This document shows positions 35,170 through 46,446 of a stretch of DNA of 64,000 nucleotides, in pieces. Below the pieces are notes generated by a model, which had not been told where the DNA came from, did not search any database, and saw only the letters and a program-made list of their open reading frames with translations. The position numbers were made by a program, and so were the translations under genes. Each line of letters starts with the position of its first letter. The first letter of the stretch is position 1. Origin of the DNA: Cercophora sp. LCS_1 (taxonomy: Eukaryota > Ascomycota > Sordariomycetes > Sordariales > Lasiosphaeriaceae); the NCBI GenBank assembly GCA_036250225.1, contig JAPZLL010000025.1:372001-436000 (forward strand). Reading direction: 5' to 3'.

Positions 35170-35938
35170 GTTGGAGCTGTGTAGGTTGTTGTATTGCGGA
35201 CAAAGTTAGAATGCGTTGAGATGATGATGCTGGTGTTGTCGATGATGGAACCAGGAATTATATAGACGTCTTCTCTCCAGGTTTCAGGACCATCCATCTT
35301 TGTGTTTAAAACGCTGCAATACCCAAGAAATCCACCATGCCATCGGCTTCGGGACAACATCCTCAGGCCGCTGACACGGAACCATGCCAAGACGCATCTT
35401 TGCGAACATGAAATGCTTCTTTCCAGGCGCCAAGCAACGCTTCCCTGCTCGGCAAGCGTTGCTGCCTGAGGGTGGCTGGCGGCCAAGGCCACAAACAGGG
35501 AAAAGGACAAAGCGGAAATGCACATGACTTCGCGTTGGGAACACGAACCCCGCACTCGGACATTTGGGATTGCTGATCGCGATCCCGGTTGGCACGCGTC
35601 GTCTCTTGTCGTGCTACGCGACAGGGCGCCACCATCTCCCGTGTCGGCTGCTGGATGCATCCACAGCCGCTTTTGGAATGGAATTCGCCTGTTTCACAGG
35701 AATGAGATAAGAGTGAGTCACAGGTGGAATGTTCCGTCTCAAGCACTTGAATGGAGCAAAGGTAAGAGGTATTGGCAATTTCATGATAAGCCAGTGTGAG
35801 CGCGTCCCAGGCCTGTGCCTTTTTACAGGCTTTCAATCTGAGGGCCCGTTGAGAGAGATCCTTCCAAGCCAGCCCTGTCGGGTCTATTCCACCCCGACAA
35901 CATCACATCCATCCCAGGATTTTTCACAGGACAGACAT
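35170..35938. other. Intergenic stretch, no supported gene
   Basis: This lies between the 5' end of the glyoxalase-fold gene and the 3' end of the PLP enzyme. Overlapping short frames on both strands show no domain or splice support. Confidence 0.35.
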
Positions 35939-37399
35939 TTACCGCCGCCTATAGTTTTTCCACTCTCCCGCCCGGACCCTGACGCAAATCTCCTTCAGAG
36001 TGCCCGCCGCCCACACAAAGTCGTCCATCTCCAAGTACACTTGGGCACTCAACCGCGTCCAAATGGCGCCGTCGTAGTAGAACGTCTGGAGGTACGTGTC
36101 AAAGTCCTTGGCGGCAATGGCATAGAACCATTCCAGCATCCTCTCCACCTCCGCAAGCGGGACTCCCCCCTCGCCGTCGTGTGCTCTCTCCTCAGTCTCA
36201 GTGAGAAAGACCTTGACAGGTAGCTTGACGTTGGCGAAGGCGGTTCCCGCCCTCAGACTGCCCGACCTGTTGTCCAGCACCTCAGTCCTCAGACTGTTCG
36301 CCACCATGTCGCCTCCCTCCTTGGCCAACTTGGCACAATACGCCCTGATGGCCTCCTCTCCGCCGCAGAACTCCTTCCGGAACCGCAGCGCCGTCGGGAT
36401 CGTCATGTAGGTCGACACATCGACCGTCGCCCCGCTGTAAAACAAATTGGTAAAATACTCGTTCGTCGCCGTCTTCGCTCTCAAACCCGGAGCAAGATAC
36501 CCATGCGAGGTCGGGAACGCGGTGGAAAGCAAGTGCTGGTTCTCAAACGGAACATACAGCACCGCGCTTCCTCTGGGATTAAACAACCACCTGCCATCAT
36601 CAGCAATCAGCACCATCCTCAAGTCTTCCAAGGGGGGATGCGGATGAGACACTCACTTGTGGCAATTGGTCACCAAGAAATCCGGCTTCACCTTGCCCGT
36701 CTCAGTCATATCCAAATGCCCAATCGCGTGCGCGCCATCAACAAGGCTCAACACGCCCAACTCCCTGCACGCGGCAACAACCCGCTCCCAAGGAACCCTG
36801 ACACCAGGCCGACTGGCGATCGTATCCCAAACCGCAATCCGCACCCTCTTCCCCTCGCCCTGCAACTTCGCAATCCCCTCCCTCACCCTCTCAACAAGCT
36901 CATCATCCTCAATCGGATACGTATACCCAATCTCCACCCCCCGCACAGGCGTCGTCTCCTCGAGCGACTGCACCGTCTTCAGACACGCGCCGTAGATGGT
37001 CTCAGGGTAGACAATCACATCGCCCTCTTCGAAGCGGAGATTCCGCAAAACGGTGTTCACGCCCGTCGTGGCATTGGGAATGAGCACCACCTCGTCGGTG
37101 TGAACACCGAGAAGCGGCGCGACGGCCGCGCGGGAAGCGACGAGTTGCGAGGGGTACGTGAAGCGCTGGGAGATGGACTCGCGCTCTTCCCAGGCGCGCA
37201 GGACGCGGAAGCGTTCGTCTTGCACGACGCGCGGGAAGGTGCCAAAGGAGCCGTGGTTGAGGGGCGTGTAAGATGAGGAGAAGGGGAAGTGGAGGCGCAT
37301 TTGGCGCCCAAAGGGGATGGGGAGCGATGACGATGAGGAGGGGGAGGAGACCGAGTCGGTGGCTGTGTAGCGGAGGGGGTCCATCTTTGGGAGGGTCAT
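35939..37399 (-). CDS. PLP-dependent class-V aminotransferase (isopenicillin-N-epimerase/LolT-like)
   Basis: Two exons (37399-36657, 36590-35939) give 464 residues. Class-V fold features are in order: LNHGSFGTFP near the N-terminus, the PNATTGVNTVLRNL cofactor-binding segment, SLVDGAHAIGHLDM with the PLP-contacting Asp, and the Schiff-base Lys248 in TNCHK at the splice junction, followed by WLFNPRG. Family members act as epimerases, cysteine-desulfurase-like lyases or secondary-metabolism PLP enzymes such as LolT and UstD. It lies at the left edge of the RiPP-like locus, so a tailoring role is possible but only inferred from position. A later ATG (MDPLRY) is also a possible start. Confidence 0.85.
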
Positions 37400-38187
37400 T
37401 TCCTTTCCTTTCCTTTCCTTTGTGTTTTTTTCTGGCGGTTTGGTTTGTCGTCAATGGTAATTACCTAATGGAAATTGACGTTGGAAAAGTGAGGTGGGGA
37501 TTCTTGCGAGAATGTTTTTTGACGCTAGTTTGGTGTTGTTTACGATGAAGGGAGGAGGGAAAAACGAGTTGGAGAACCCCACCCTCGTCACGGTTTTTTG
37601 CGCCACCGGGTTTCCTGATAGGGATTGATTGTCTGCAGGCAGCGTCTTTCCCCTCTGACGGGCTCTCCATGTGATAGGAATGCGGTGAGCGTGTGTGTGT
37701 CCTTCCCCGCTTCGGGTTTGATATTGGCCGATCCGACTGCGGCCGAAGGGATCATGCATCGCGGGTGATGTCGGAGCGAGGGGGGGAAATGCAATGTCGC
37801 ATTCTGCACGATAACGGTTTGTGCTGGTGGGATTCGCTTGTTTGGATGCACTTGTGAAACACGGCGTTCGTCAAGTTTCGTCATGGCCCCGCACTTGACA
37901 GCAAATTGAAAGTGGTTGCGGACTGAATTGTGGAATGCGTGGGACTTGTTTGAGACACAAGGTAGGCGGGCTATGCCTAGGTTGGAGTAGAGTAGGTGAA
38001 AGACTGCGTTATTGTTCGGGATTTTTGTCCACTGTCAATTAATTAAGCCATGTACTGTGCCGGAGCCTGAAATTAAGGATGACCCTGTCTTGTCCAATCC
38101 ATTTCTATTACTTCAAATGCTATTTCCCTCCAGACTGTCCCCTGTGGACTCAATACCAACGTCCATGCTTGCCTCATCAGAGACAGG
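37400..38187. other. Intergenic stretch, no supported gene
   Basis: The first part is the promoter of the minus-strand PLP enzyme, with a TTTCC-rich tract at 37400-37422. The rest is the 3' flank of the DUF2306 gene. I see no gene. Confidence 0.35.
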
Positions 38188-39258
38188 TTACTTCTTCGAT
38201 AAGACGCCACGGGATCGTCCCGTCTCATTTAGGGTAGTTAAGGAAAGCTGCGACCGTGTAAGTGTTGAATGATAAGATCAGAACGCCTCAAGGGTCGACT
38301 CACGTATGCCTCAATGCCAAAAGCGTGGATGATAAAGGCCAGGAAACCTGCCGGTGCAAAAGATATCCCAAAGGCAGCTATCGCCGTGGCCATGGAACCG
38401 TTGAGATCAGCACGAACCAAGACATACTTTTCCGTCTCTCCCAAGTAAAATGCTTGACAGCCCGGAAGCTCTGCAAGCGTCGCATTTCTTCCCATCAGAT
38501 AGTCGATCTGCCCACATTGCCGAGCGCTGTAAAAGCTCCCAGGCAATGAGCTTATAATCCCAGCGATGGTAAAGGTGAGAAGACGCATGGTGATGATTGA
38601 GCTGGCCTTCACAATGATCAGCTACCTCGTTGTAGAGGCGTCGGAAGTGATATGGGTGACCAACGTAGACCCAAGCGCGAAGCATCCACACTCGATGTTC
38701 CTCAACCCTGCGCCTCCGAATCTTGACCATCCCCATGACCGTGGACCCCATAAAGCTCAGGAAGAGGACACCAGCCAAGACATGGGTGCCCACCTCGCCG
38801 CCAAAGGCATGTCGACCCGACATGACGCCCCCTACGGACGCGGCCACCGACAAGGCAAAGATCAAATAACCGTTCGCCCTGTGAAACGACGGGAACTTGC
38901 GCCGGATTATTGGCACAAACTGGAAGCACACCAAAAACGAGGCCGGCATAACGGTGATGAGATGGATCTTGAGCGCCAGCCTCATAAAGTCGTAGTAGCA
39001 TTCCCCAAACTCGTCCGCAGTCACGCAGAAGTAACCGTCAACGTCAACATATCGGAACAGGGCGACAGTAAATGCCATGAGCGGTCCGACTAAAAGGACG
39101 AACAAGACAAAGTTGTAGGTTTTGGAGAAGCCGAGGGCGCGTCGCATTGTGGCCGAGATGCTGCGAGTCGACGGCGACATTCGTAGCGATACCACGTCAT
39201 TTTCATTCGGTGTTTCAGAAACTGTCAGTTTCTTCCGACGCGTGAGAGTGTTATCCAT
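38188..39258 (-). CDS. DUF2306-type polytopic membrane protein (one splice junction unclear)
   Basis: Exon 1 starts at ATG 39258 (MDNTLTRRKKL) and carries hydrophobic spans with the family signatures HRANGYLIF and WMLRAWVYVG. A second segment (about 38609-38304) supplies SIITMRLLTFTIAGIISSLPG and another span. A last exon (38247-38188) adds about 19 residues. The intron between the second and last exon is clean. The join after WVYVG is not: every GT-AG pair that I tried leaves the frame one base off or removes the conserved VYVG. Either there is a one-base lesion or an unusual splice. DUF2306 proteins are predicted integral membrane proteins with no settled function. Confidence 0.6.
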
Positions 39259-39652
39259 TGTGGTGATGTCGAGCTGAGGTTGAAGGAGGTGCAAATTTTC
39301 GTCACTGTTTGTCTTGGCTGCATGATTGCTGAGAGTCCGATCTATCCAATTGCCTTTCGTCCTCACGATAACAGCCCGAACATCGACGCCATCTTCTCGC
39401 TGGAGTTTACAGCTAGATACCTTCTCAATGAACTCAAAACACCGTTTGCCCACTGCCGCAATTCTCCTCATCGATGCATGACGTGGACATTGGAGATGGG
39501 CGCGCAGAGGTGGTAAGTCGCAGTCAATCAATGCCTGCCTCGCGGAGTATCGGAACACTACCCACGCGTCAGGATCGGAGAGAAGGGCGGAGCTGTGTCC
39601 CGGGGGGCGCAGGCTCGGTTCGAGCCAGAAACCGCGGAAAGAACCCGTTCCG

Positions 39653-39675
39653 CGGTCCGATTCGATTTTCGGACC
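39653..39675. promoter_or_regulatory. CGGTCCGA motif and inverted partner upstream of first UstYa-like gene
   Basis: CGGTCCGA occurs at 39653-39660 and its near inverse TTCGGACC at 39668-39675, about 160 bp before the start at 39836. The same core recurs upstream of the second UstYa-like gene and of the peptide precursor. CGG-type half sites are what Zn2Cys6 regulators bind. Confidence 0.4.
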
Positions 39676-39835
39676 CCAACAGAATCCATTGCCCGCCCTG
39701 CACCTCAACATATCAAAATCGACATGTTTGTTGCTTTGGGCAATTACAATCTGAGTGTCCGGCAACCAAGATTTGCATCACCCATGCCCGTCAAACCCAA
39801 AAGCCATGCTCGAAAGCGCCCTTCTCACCCTAAAG

Positions 39836-40522
39836 ATGTCGCGCCAGCAACGCGGTTACGAAAAGCTGCCTGCAACACCCACACCAAACACACACCCGTA
39901 TCAGCATGCACCCAGGAACTCGTGGCTTGTGTTGCGACTCTTCCAACTCACGACGGCTATCCTCGCCATCTCAACAGCCACTCTCGGGACATTATACCTG
40001 AAAGAGCAGCAAAAGCATTTGTCAGCCCAAAATGACGGCGGACTGCTCACATGCGGCCAATCAGTCGCTGAAGCTCGGTCTCGAGGATGTCACTTCGATC
40101 TCATCTCCAAATCGTGGCTACCAGAACCATGCTCCCGGTTCGGAACGGATGAGTTTCTCGCAGCAGGAGCCGCAAGCAACAACAAAACTGACAACGATGT
40201 CGGGAGTGAGATGAAGACGTGGACGTACTGGACAGCTCAAGAAGGCGGAAGAGAGATTGGGTTAGACGAACTCGCGGAATTGGCTGATCGTAACGCTGAA
40301 GGAGTGAGATGGTGGTCTACACGGCGAGAGCACTCTGTCCACTGCGCGTGGATGTTGTTACGACTAGCTCATGCGTATTCAAACGGCCTGCGTGGAGATG
40401 ATATGATGCGAGACTATGGGCATCAGAGGCATTGCGTAATGAGGTTGTTGGCAAAGTCAGCGTATGCACCGAGGGAGGATGAGATTGCTACGCAGGGGAA
40501 TGTCAATTTCGGGAGTTGTTAG
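39836..40522 (+). CDS. UstYa-like (DUF3328) protein 1
   Basis: This single-exon frame gives 228 residues from ATG 39836; an ATG 30 bp upstream is also possible. One transmembrane span lies at about residues 34-55. The lumenal part begins with the family signature CGQSVAEARSRGCHFD and SWLPEPC, then carries two HxxHC motifs, HSVHC at 166-170 and HQRHC at 196-200. UstYa-like proteins are copper-type or metal-dependent oxidases that form ether and carbon bonds on Tyr/Ile residues of KEX2-processed fungal RiPPs such as ustiloxin, phomopsin and asperipin. Three more family members and a precursor peptide lie within 9 kb, which supports a tailoring role. Confidence 0.88.
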   Translation: MSRQQRGYEKLPATPTPNTHPYQHAPRNSWLVLRLFQLTTAILAISTATLGTLYLKEQQKHLSAQNDGGLLTCGQSVAEARSRGCHFDLISKSWLPEPCSRFGTDEFLAAGAASNNKTDNDVGSEMKTWTYWTAQEGGREIGLDELAELADRNAEGVRWWSTRREHSVHCAWMLLRLAHAYSNGLRGDDMMRDYGHQRHCVMRLLAKSAYAPREDEIATQGNVNFGSC

Positions 40523-40763
40523 ACAGTTTACAGTGGAATCGGCCCATCGTTGATGGCATCATCGACACCGTTGTTGTGTGCATCAGCTGTGAAACGTACT
40601 ATCTGTTTTGAGCTCTGTCCGTGCTGTTACACGCTCAACGCAGGAACCTACCAAACTACTTCCGGACATTCCCGTGTAACTAATTACGAAAATTCAATTC
40701 GGTCCCTACCGGTGCGCGAGCGTCGAAAGTCTTTGTGGCACAGTTGCATCCGGCCAGCTCGAT

Positions 40764-40795
40764 CGGTCCGACGGGCGGTCCGAACACCGGTCCGA
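40764..40795 (+). promoter_or_regulatory. Three CGGTCCGA copies at exact 12-bp spacing
   Basis: CGGTCCGA occurs at 40764-40771, 40776-40783 and 40788-40795, each start 12 bp after the previous one, 190-220 bp before the start of the second UstYa-like gene. Regular spacing close to one helical turn suggests a multi-site binding region for a cluster regulator. The same 12-bp phasing is seen upstream of the precursor gene. Confidence 0.55.
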
Positions 40796-40985
40796 AGGCA
40801 CGGAATTTCGGGTTCGGAGCAGGGTCATGGAGGACAGGCTGTAAGTCTACCCCGTCATTGTTTCTCACCATCCAGAAGAACATCTTGCGCAACAAGAGGG
40901 ATGTTCTCGCCGATTCTCCGTGAAACATCCTGCTAACCAGACATTTTCAGCGGTTATCATTTCGTTTTTTTGTGAACCTGGGAAG

Positions 40986-41816
40986 ATGGAGGCCATTCGC
41001 AAGATTCAACAGAAACTTCACGGCTCAAGCAGCACACGACACGACGAGCTAGACATGTCGCTGCAATCCCCTCTCGTCGAGAAAATGGAGCCATGCTACG
41101 AAGACTCTCGGTCCTCAGATGAGACACAAACACCCCAACGACACGGACACCAGTCCCTCTACCAGACGCGTCATGAACATCCCAGCAACAAGTTCCTCAA
41201 GTTTACAACAGTTATCCTCACTTTCGCCCTCGTAACTCTGTCATTCTTCCACGCTCTCCTCCTGCTCAACCCACGATCTGTCAGCAAGCCATGCGAACCC
41301 GTTCCCGCCACAACCCTCCAAACCAAAGACTGCGGCTCCTCCGTCAAAGAAGCCAAAGCAAAAGGCTGCTGGTGGGATGAACTCACCAAAGCCTGGCTCC
41401 CGGCGGAGTGTCCAGACTACGGCATTGAGGAGTACAAGGCCCAGGGCATGATCTTCAACCCTCTCGACAACGCCATCTCTTGGCCGTACTACATAGATCA
41501 AGAGGGCACCCGAGACGTCAATCTCATCGTTGTCTCCTCAGACGAGGAGCGAGACCCGAACGAGGTTGTGTGGACGACCAGTCGGCAGCATCTCACGCAT
41601 TGTGCATATAGTCTGAAGCGGGTGGTGTGGGCGTATCAGAACGGGAAGGGACAGTATGGCAAGGCAGCGGCGCTGCATCATGTTAATCATTGTATTGATA
41701 CTTTGTTTCGGAGGGCGGTGAGGTTGGATGATGGCGTGGATCTGATCACGACGACAGTGAGGGTGAACTTTGGGTGGTGTGATTTCTATGGGCCTGCAAA
41801 CGAGACCGAGGGATAG
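40986..41816 (+). CDS. UstYa-like (DUF3328) protein 2
   Basis: This single-exon frame gives 276 residues from ATG 40986. A longer disordered N-terminus precedes a transmembrane span at about 71-94. The family signature CGSSVKEAKAKGCWWDELTKAWLP is followed by a DQEGTR segment and two HxxHC motifs, HLTHC at 202-206 and HVNHC at 232-236. Three phased CGGTCCGA motifs lie in its promoter. It is in tandem with UstYa-like protein 1, about 460 bp downstream, on the same strand. By family it should act on a secreted peptide in the ER/Golgi lumen. Confidence 0.88.
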   Translation: MEAIRKIQQKLHGSSSTRHDELDMSLQSPLVEKMEPCYEDSRSSDETQTPQRHGHQSLYQTRHEHPSNKFLKFTTVILTFALVTLSFFHALLLLNPRSVSKPCEPVPATTLQTKDCGSSVKEAKAKGCWWDELTKAWLPAECPDYGIEEYKAQGMIFNPLDNAISWPYYIDQEGTRDVNLIVVSSDEERDPNEVVWTTSRQHLTHCAYSLKRVVWAYQNGKGQYGKAAALHHVNHCIDTLFRRAVRLDDGVDLITTTVRVNFGWCDFYGPANETEG

Positions 41817-41918
41817 TTTAGCTACATGTCATGATGATTGTGTAAATTGAGAACCTGTTCTAAAGTCAACGTCTCATAACTCCGATCCTTGATTGTGCGT
41901 GCTAAGAAAACAGCCCCG

Positions 41919-42927
41919 TCAACCATCAACACCCATGCACTCCCTCACAAGCCTCACAATCTCCTCGGTCCTTCCCTCCACATCAGCGTCAACGTCGATC
42001 ACAATCTTCATCTCGGTCTCCAAAGTCCCCCAACCCTTATCCTTTTCCTTCCCCTTCTCCGCACCGAACCGCTCGAACGACACAGGAAAACTTGACATAG
42101 TCGTCGGATCCAACGGCCTCAATACAGGCAATTCTTCCTCTTGCTCCTCCTCCCGATAAAGCGGCACAAAGACGATACCAATCCCATACGGACTCACCGC
42201 GTTCCTAATCGCCAATTTATGCCATGCCTCCAACTCAGGATGCGTGAGCACCATGAGCGCCGGATTCGCTCGTCGTTTGCGTTCCTCTTCGGACACCGTA
42301 AACACCGTATTCTTTGACGCGAACGTGTCGGAAGTAAATGCGCTCATCCCGGGGCGAGCAGGTGTTTGACTGATGTACGGCGAAGTAGGAAGCGACGCTG
42401 AATCGATGCTGCTCGGGTTCGCGGATGAGGATGCAGAAGCGATGGAGCTCACGGAACCGCGTCGGCTTGTCGAGGTCGAGGAGGTGCCGCCGAAGCCGGT
42501 AAAGCCTTCGGTTGCAGGGCGGGATTCTTCGGGGAAGAGGTCACCTGTTCGGGTCATTTTCGAGAGCCACTGTCATTGTCTCGTAAGGTTCCTGTCCGGG
42601 AGAGGGAGGAGGGTGAGATGGGGGCAGGTTGAGGAAGTCGATACTGACCATGCGCTGATACCGCGCCTCATTTGGTCCCCCTGACGAAGAAATGCTGGCC
42701 GCTTTTGCAGAGGACTGGTGGGTGCTGTCACCCAGCTTAAGCGTGCAGGACAGTGCATCGGATACCGACTGCGCAATTGCCACCTTTCCCGGCACGCCGG
42801 TGCCACCCATGATGAGGATCACATACTTGGATGGCTTTGGGGGCGGCTCTTCGTCGTCGAGATCCGGGATGCGATGAATCAGGACCTGCGGCGTTGCAGG
42901 TCGTGGCGGGATGTCGGACCAGTCCAT
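41919..42927 (-). CDS. P-loop protein with gluconokinase-like start and degenerate Walker A
   Basis: Two exons (42927-42649, 42569-41919) join in phase 0 to 309 residues. The N-terminal strand-loop YVILIMGGTGVPGKVAIA resembles a P-loop kinase of the gluconokinase type, but Val-Ala follows the loop Lys where Ser/Thr-Thr is usual. The middle is a Ser/Thr-rich disordered stretch. The C-terminal part has HPELEAWHKLAIRNAVSPYGIGIVFV and a final helix. Catalytic competence is doubtful. Identity as a kinase is a guess from the first 60 residues. It lies between UstYa-like genes and the regulator, but nothing in the sequence ties it to peptide biosynthesis. Confidence 0.6.
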
Positions 42928-43103
42928 GATTGCTGCCTGTCGCAGAGTTGGAGAAGGGAAGAGGACGCGTTGGTGCTGAATGCGGGGGTGCTTTATTTGC
43001 GTGGTGCCTCACGCCTGCATGACGACGCGGGCCGGTTGTTTCAACTTTCCAACGAATGGCCGCCAGCTACCTAGCTATCTACATACACGCCCTCGTGATG
43101 CTT

Positions 43104-45553
43104 TCACGCAAAACCTTCTGATGCAACGAGCGCAAAGTAGGCGCTGAGCATCTCGCCTTTCTTGCTCTCCGGCGCTATTCGCCCGAGAGTTGCTCCAAAT
43201 TGTCCTAGATACGGCATCGCTTTGAGTCGGTCATCTTTGCTTCCAGATGCGACAAGAAATAATACGACGCTCAGTGCGACGGGTAGAAGTCCGTGTAAAT
43301 CCTGCAGTACCGTTGCCACGACGCCGTGCGAAGCCTGTAGGCCAGCGACCACCTCGAGCACGGTGAATGCGGACGCCAGGGGCGTCTCGAGGCAGCTCGT
43401 TGACAGCCAAGGGCAATACATGAAGAAGATTGCCCGGTGGTACAGGTAAAAACGGCGTAGAATGCGCTGCTTGACCTCATCTTGGCAAGTGTTGACGATT
43501 GCGAGGACGTTCGCTGGTTTGCCAATGTGTGCTTCATGATTAGGAACACCGGGGAGAGGATATTGGAGCAGCCATCGGGTAAGTTTCGATTTGTTCGCCT
43601 GGAGATATTGCATCCTTTCCAACGGCGATCGGAGTCGGCCTGTCTCTTCAGCATCTAAACTGTACTCACGACGGAGGATGCTGTGCATCATCGCGAGGAG
43701 ATTGCACTCGGCGACCAAGTCATCATCTGTGTTTGCCGGAAGGCCAATCGAGTAGTTGATCCAGTCAAAGTCGAGAAGCTTTTTGAATGCAGTGTCAGCG
43801 GTTGATGGTCAAGGTCTGGGATATGGTGGTGGAAGGCTTACAGGCGGTATTCCCCGATGGAGAGCGTAATCAGCTTCCATGCAGTAGACCATCAAGACGG
43901 CCTTTGCGGTCAGTTTTCCGCCATGGTCAGATGTTAGGTCCTGAGCGTGCCGTCTCCGGAGGAGGGAGGGATTCCGCATGCATTGCACTGCCCCAGCTAG
44001 CAACGCTCCGGCCTTCGACCGATCGCAAATGTTGCAAATCACCAACTGGGTTTTGTTAGATTTTGTATCTCATCCGCTTTAACGAGAGAAGCGGGATGTA
44101 ACGTCGCACCTGGAGAAGATAGGTCTGACATCACACATTAGCGTGGGCGTCTCAGCCTCCACATCTCCAGAAAAATATACCTGGAGCTTCAGCAAGTCGT
44201 CGGGAAGTTCGTGTAGCGAGGAGTGATGATTGGCTAGATTTCGAAGGCGTTGATGGGCTGCTTGCACAGCTGGCGTTGTAGCGTGGTGCCCGTAAGCCAG
44301 GGCTACCTCCGCAAACGTGGACACCAGGAGCTCTGCGTTCGGCTTCCGGGATTGTTCGATGACTTCCCAGACAGATTCAGTGTTCAGAAATCTGCTGAAG
44401 CTACCGCACGTTGTTCTTTTGTCAGCTAAAACGCCATTCCCTGGTTGAAGAGGACCGCTGTCTCGACTCACGGATAAGCGGTTGCGCAGGCTTAGCCGAG
44501 ACCCCTATGGTCAGCTGGGTTACCGTGTCAACTGGGTTTAGGATAGAAACTTACCGTGACCCCAGCTGCGTGCGTTTACTTCATCTACCTGGTTCCAGTC
44601 CACCACGTCTGGATCCGAATTTGAACCGGGCAGTAGATTGGGCATGTGGGTCGTCTCCTCCAACATGTTCATGAATCTTCGCAAGGAACAAGATGCTGGG
44701 GTTGGAAGATTTCGGCCGATCAAATCCGGTAAACCGTACAGTGTCGCCGCCGAAAATTCAACGCGCGTGTATTGATTAGTTTCAGGACACGCCGTTAGCT
44801 GCAGGTCAAGGGCCTAGGTAGAATCCGCAGCGTCAGTCCGCAGGGAGAGAGAGAGATGTGATATAGGTGGCCAACCTCAGATGGAGAACCTTCGCGTGTG
44901 CCAGGCTCGGAGGAATGACAAGGGCTTTCCTCTCCAAATTGTGATTCTGATGATCCGGGACGTGTGGATTCGCTGCACGGTAAACTTTCGTCCGCGTCCA
45001 GGAGTCGTGTAATCAAGTGGCCCGGGGACACTGAAAAATTAGGAAACATGTCCGACTCCTCAATGGTCGGTAGACCGCTAAAGGCCGCACAGTCTCGCAC
45101 TTGGGGAAACTCGAACTCTGACAAGTCGAGCTCGGACAGTGGGGTTGGGAAGTAAAACTCATCGTCCGCCGACCACGAGGAGGCGGTCAGAGCAGGCGGT
45201 GTAGGAAGAGTCCAATCGGACTCTGTCTGTCTGCTTGGCGGTTTGCGGCGGCGTGGCATCAACGGGGGGTAGGTACACTCCTGGGCAAGTCTCTGTCAAC
45301 GCAGGCCGTCAGTAAGTGCCATCATAAATGTTTGGAGAGGGCATTCTAAGACTTACAGCGCAGTTGTAACATGGTTTCGCCCCATCACCTTGCCAAGCAC
45401 ACGCCCTGTCAGCAGAGCAACCTTGACTGAAGGAGGGCGTTGACGCGTACAGCGAACCTTTTTGGAGCGACAAGCTCCGCATGATCCTCGACGACGGGTG
45501 ATTCTTCGAGCTGGCTTTGAGCCCTGTTGCACCTCGTCAGAAATGGAAGACAT
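43104..45553 (-). CDS. Zn2Cys6 transcription factor with fungal-type regulatory domain (frame problems)
   Basis: The N-terminal exon (from ATG 45553) encodes SCGACRSKKVRC, the first half of a Zn2Cys6 cluster. The next coding segments give KPCYNCA and LAQECTYP, the second half, then a Ser/Pro-rich linker and several exons of a fungal transcription-factor domain ending at 43104 (SAYFALVASEGFA). Most introns are clean GT-AG. Two joins fail. The link inside the zinc cluster (near 45430) needs a donor in phase 2 and none exists. The link before FSRFLNTES (near 44404) is also one base off. So it may be recently broken, or may use unusual splicing. It lies inside the RiPP-like locus and is the natural candidate for a pathway regulator. 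Confidence 0.65.
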
Positions 45554-46446
45554 GTCTCAGACCTAAGGAGTTTGTTCGAGACGGTCATGGGTGAATCGAT
45601 ATGATTAGTAGTGGTTCTCAATACTAGGACATACAATGCGAACGAACTACCACGTGAATCACGAAATCTACGTTGTTTCATATAAAATCGCAAGATCTCT
45701 GGTAAAAAGTTATAACCAGAAACCATTCACTCCGCCGTGATCAATAGGGTGTCCCAAAATTCGACAAGTCTTCCAAACGTTGCGGCGTAGCGCTGCGCCA
45801 CGCCTGAGCGCGACACTAAGTTTCACGAGTGAACGGCCAAGCGGGAACGCCGGGTCGCGGCGCAGACCTTGACTGCAACGGCAACTGTGCTCATCACCCA
45901 ATCACCACCAGTACCATGCAGTCAGCTGAACGGATTAGGCAGGTGGAAGTCGATTAAAAGGAGCTGAAGGTACTGGAACCCACAAGTCAGCAACCAACAG
46001 TCTTCCAGCATAAGAAACACATCGGGGCAAGGCGTTCTCACTTGTGATGCCATGATCCCATTGGGGAAGGCTGTGCCTAAGGGAGCCGGCATAACCAACA
46101 ACGTCGCAATCAAAGTTGTCCCGAAGCTTGTTTTCACGCTGCCGCGTCAACTTGCCGTGCGGCCCAGACTCCAAAAGTACCCACGGTACTTGCGGAGCTC
46201 CTCCCTCTTCCTCGTCGAAGAAGGGCCAGAATCCAGGGTTATGCAAGTGCCAAGAACAATCATCCACAGAAGATCAGCAGAGGCCACCATGTTGGCGCTG
46301 AGCTGAACGAAAATAACTGGCTCAAAGAGGGAGGGATATTCGGGAGGCCTATGGACAATATTCGGCCCCCATCACACCATACACCACTACACTCACGTCA
46401 ATGCCATGTTATCATAAGTCCAATTCGGCTATACACCTCTCCTTAG
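45554..46446. other. Intergenic stretch, no supported gene
   Basis: A minus-strand frame at 45935-46267 of about 110 residues has no recognisable domain and overlaps other frames of similar quality. I see no supported gene. Confidence 0.3.

Noticed and set aside
45935..46267. 110-residue minus-strand frame
   Set aside because: No recognisable motif, and the overlapping frames are equally plausible.
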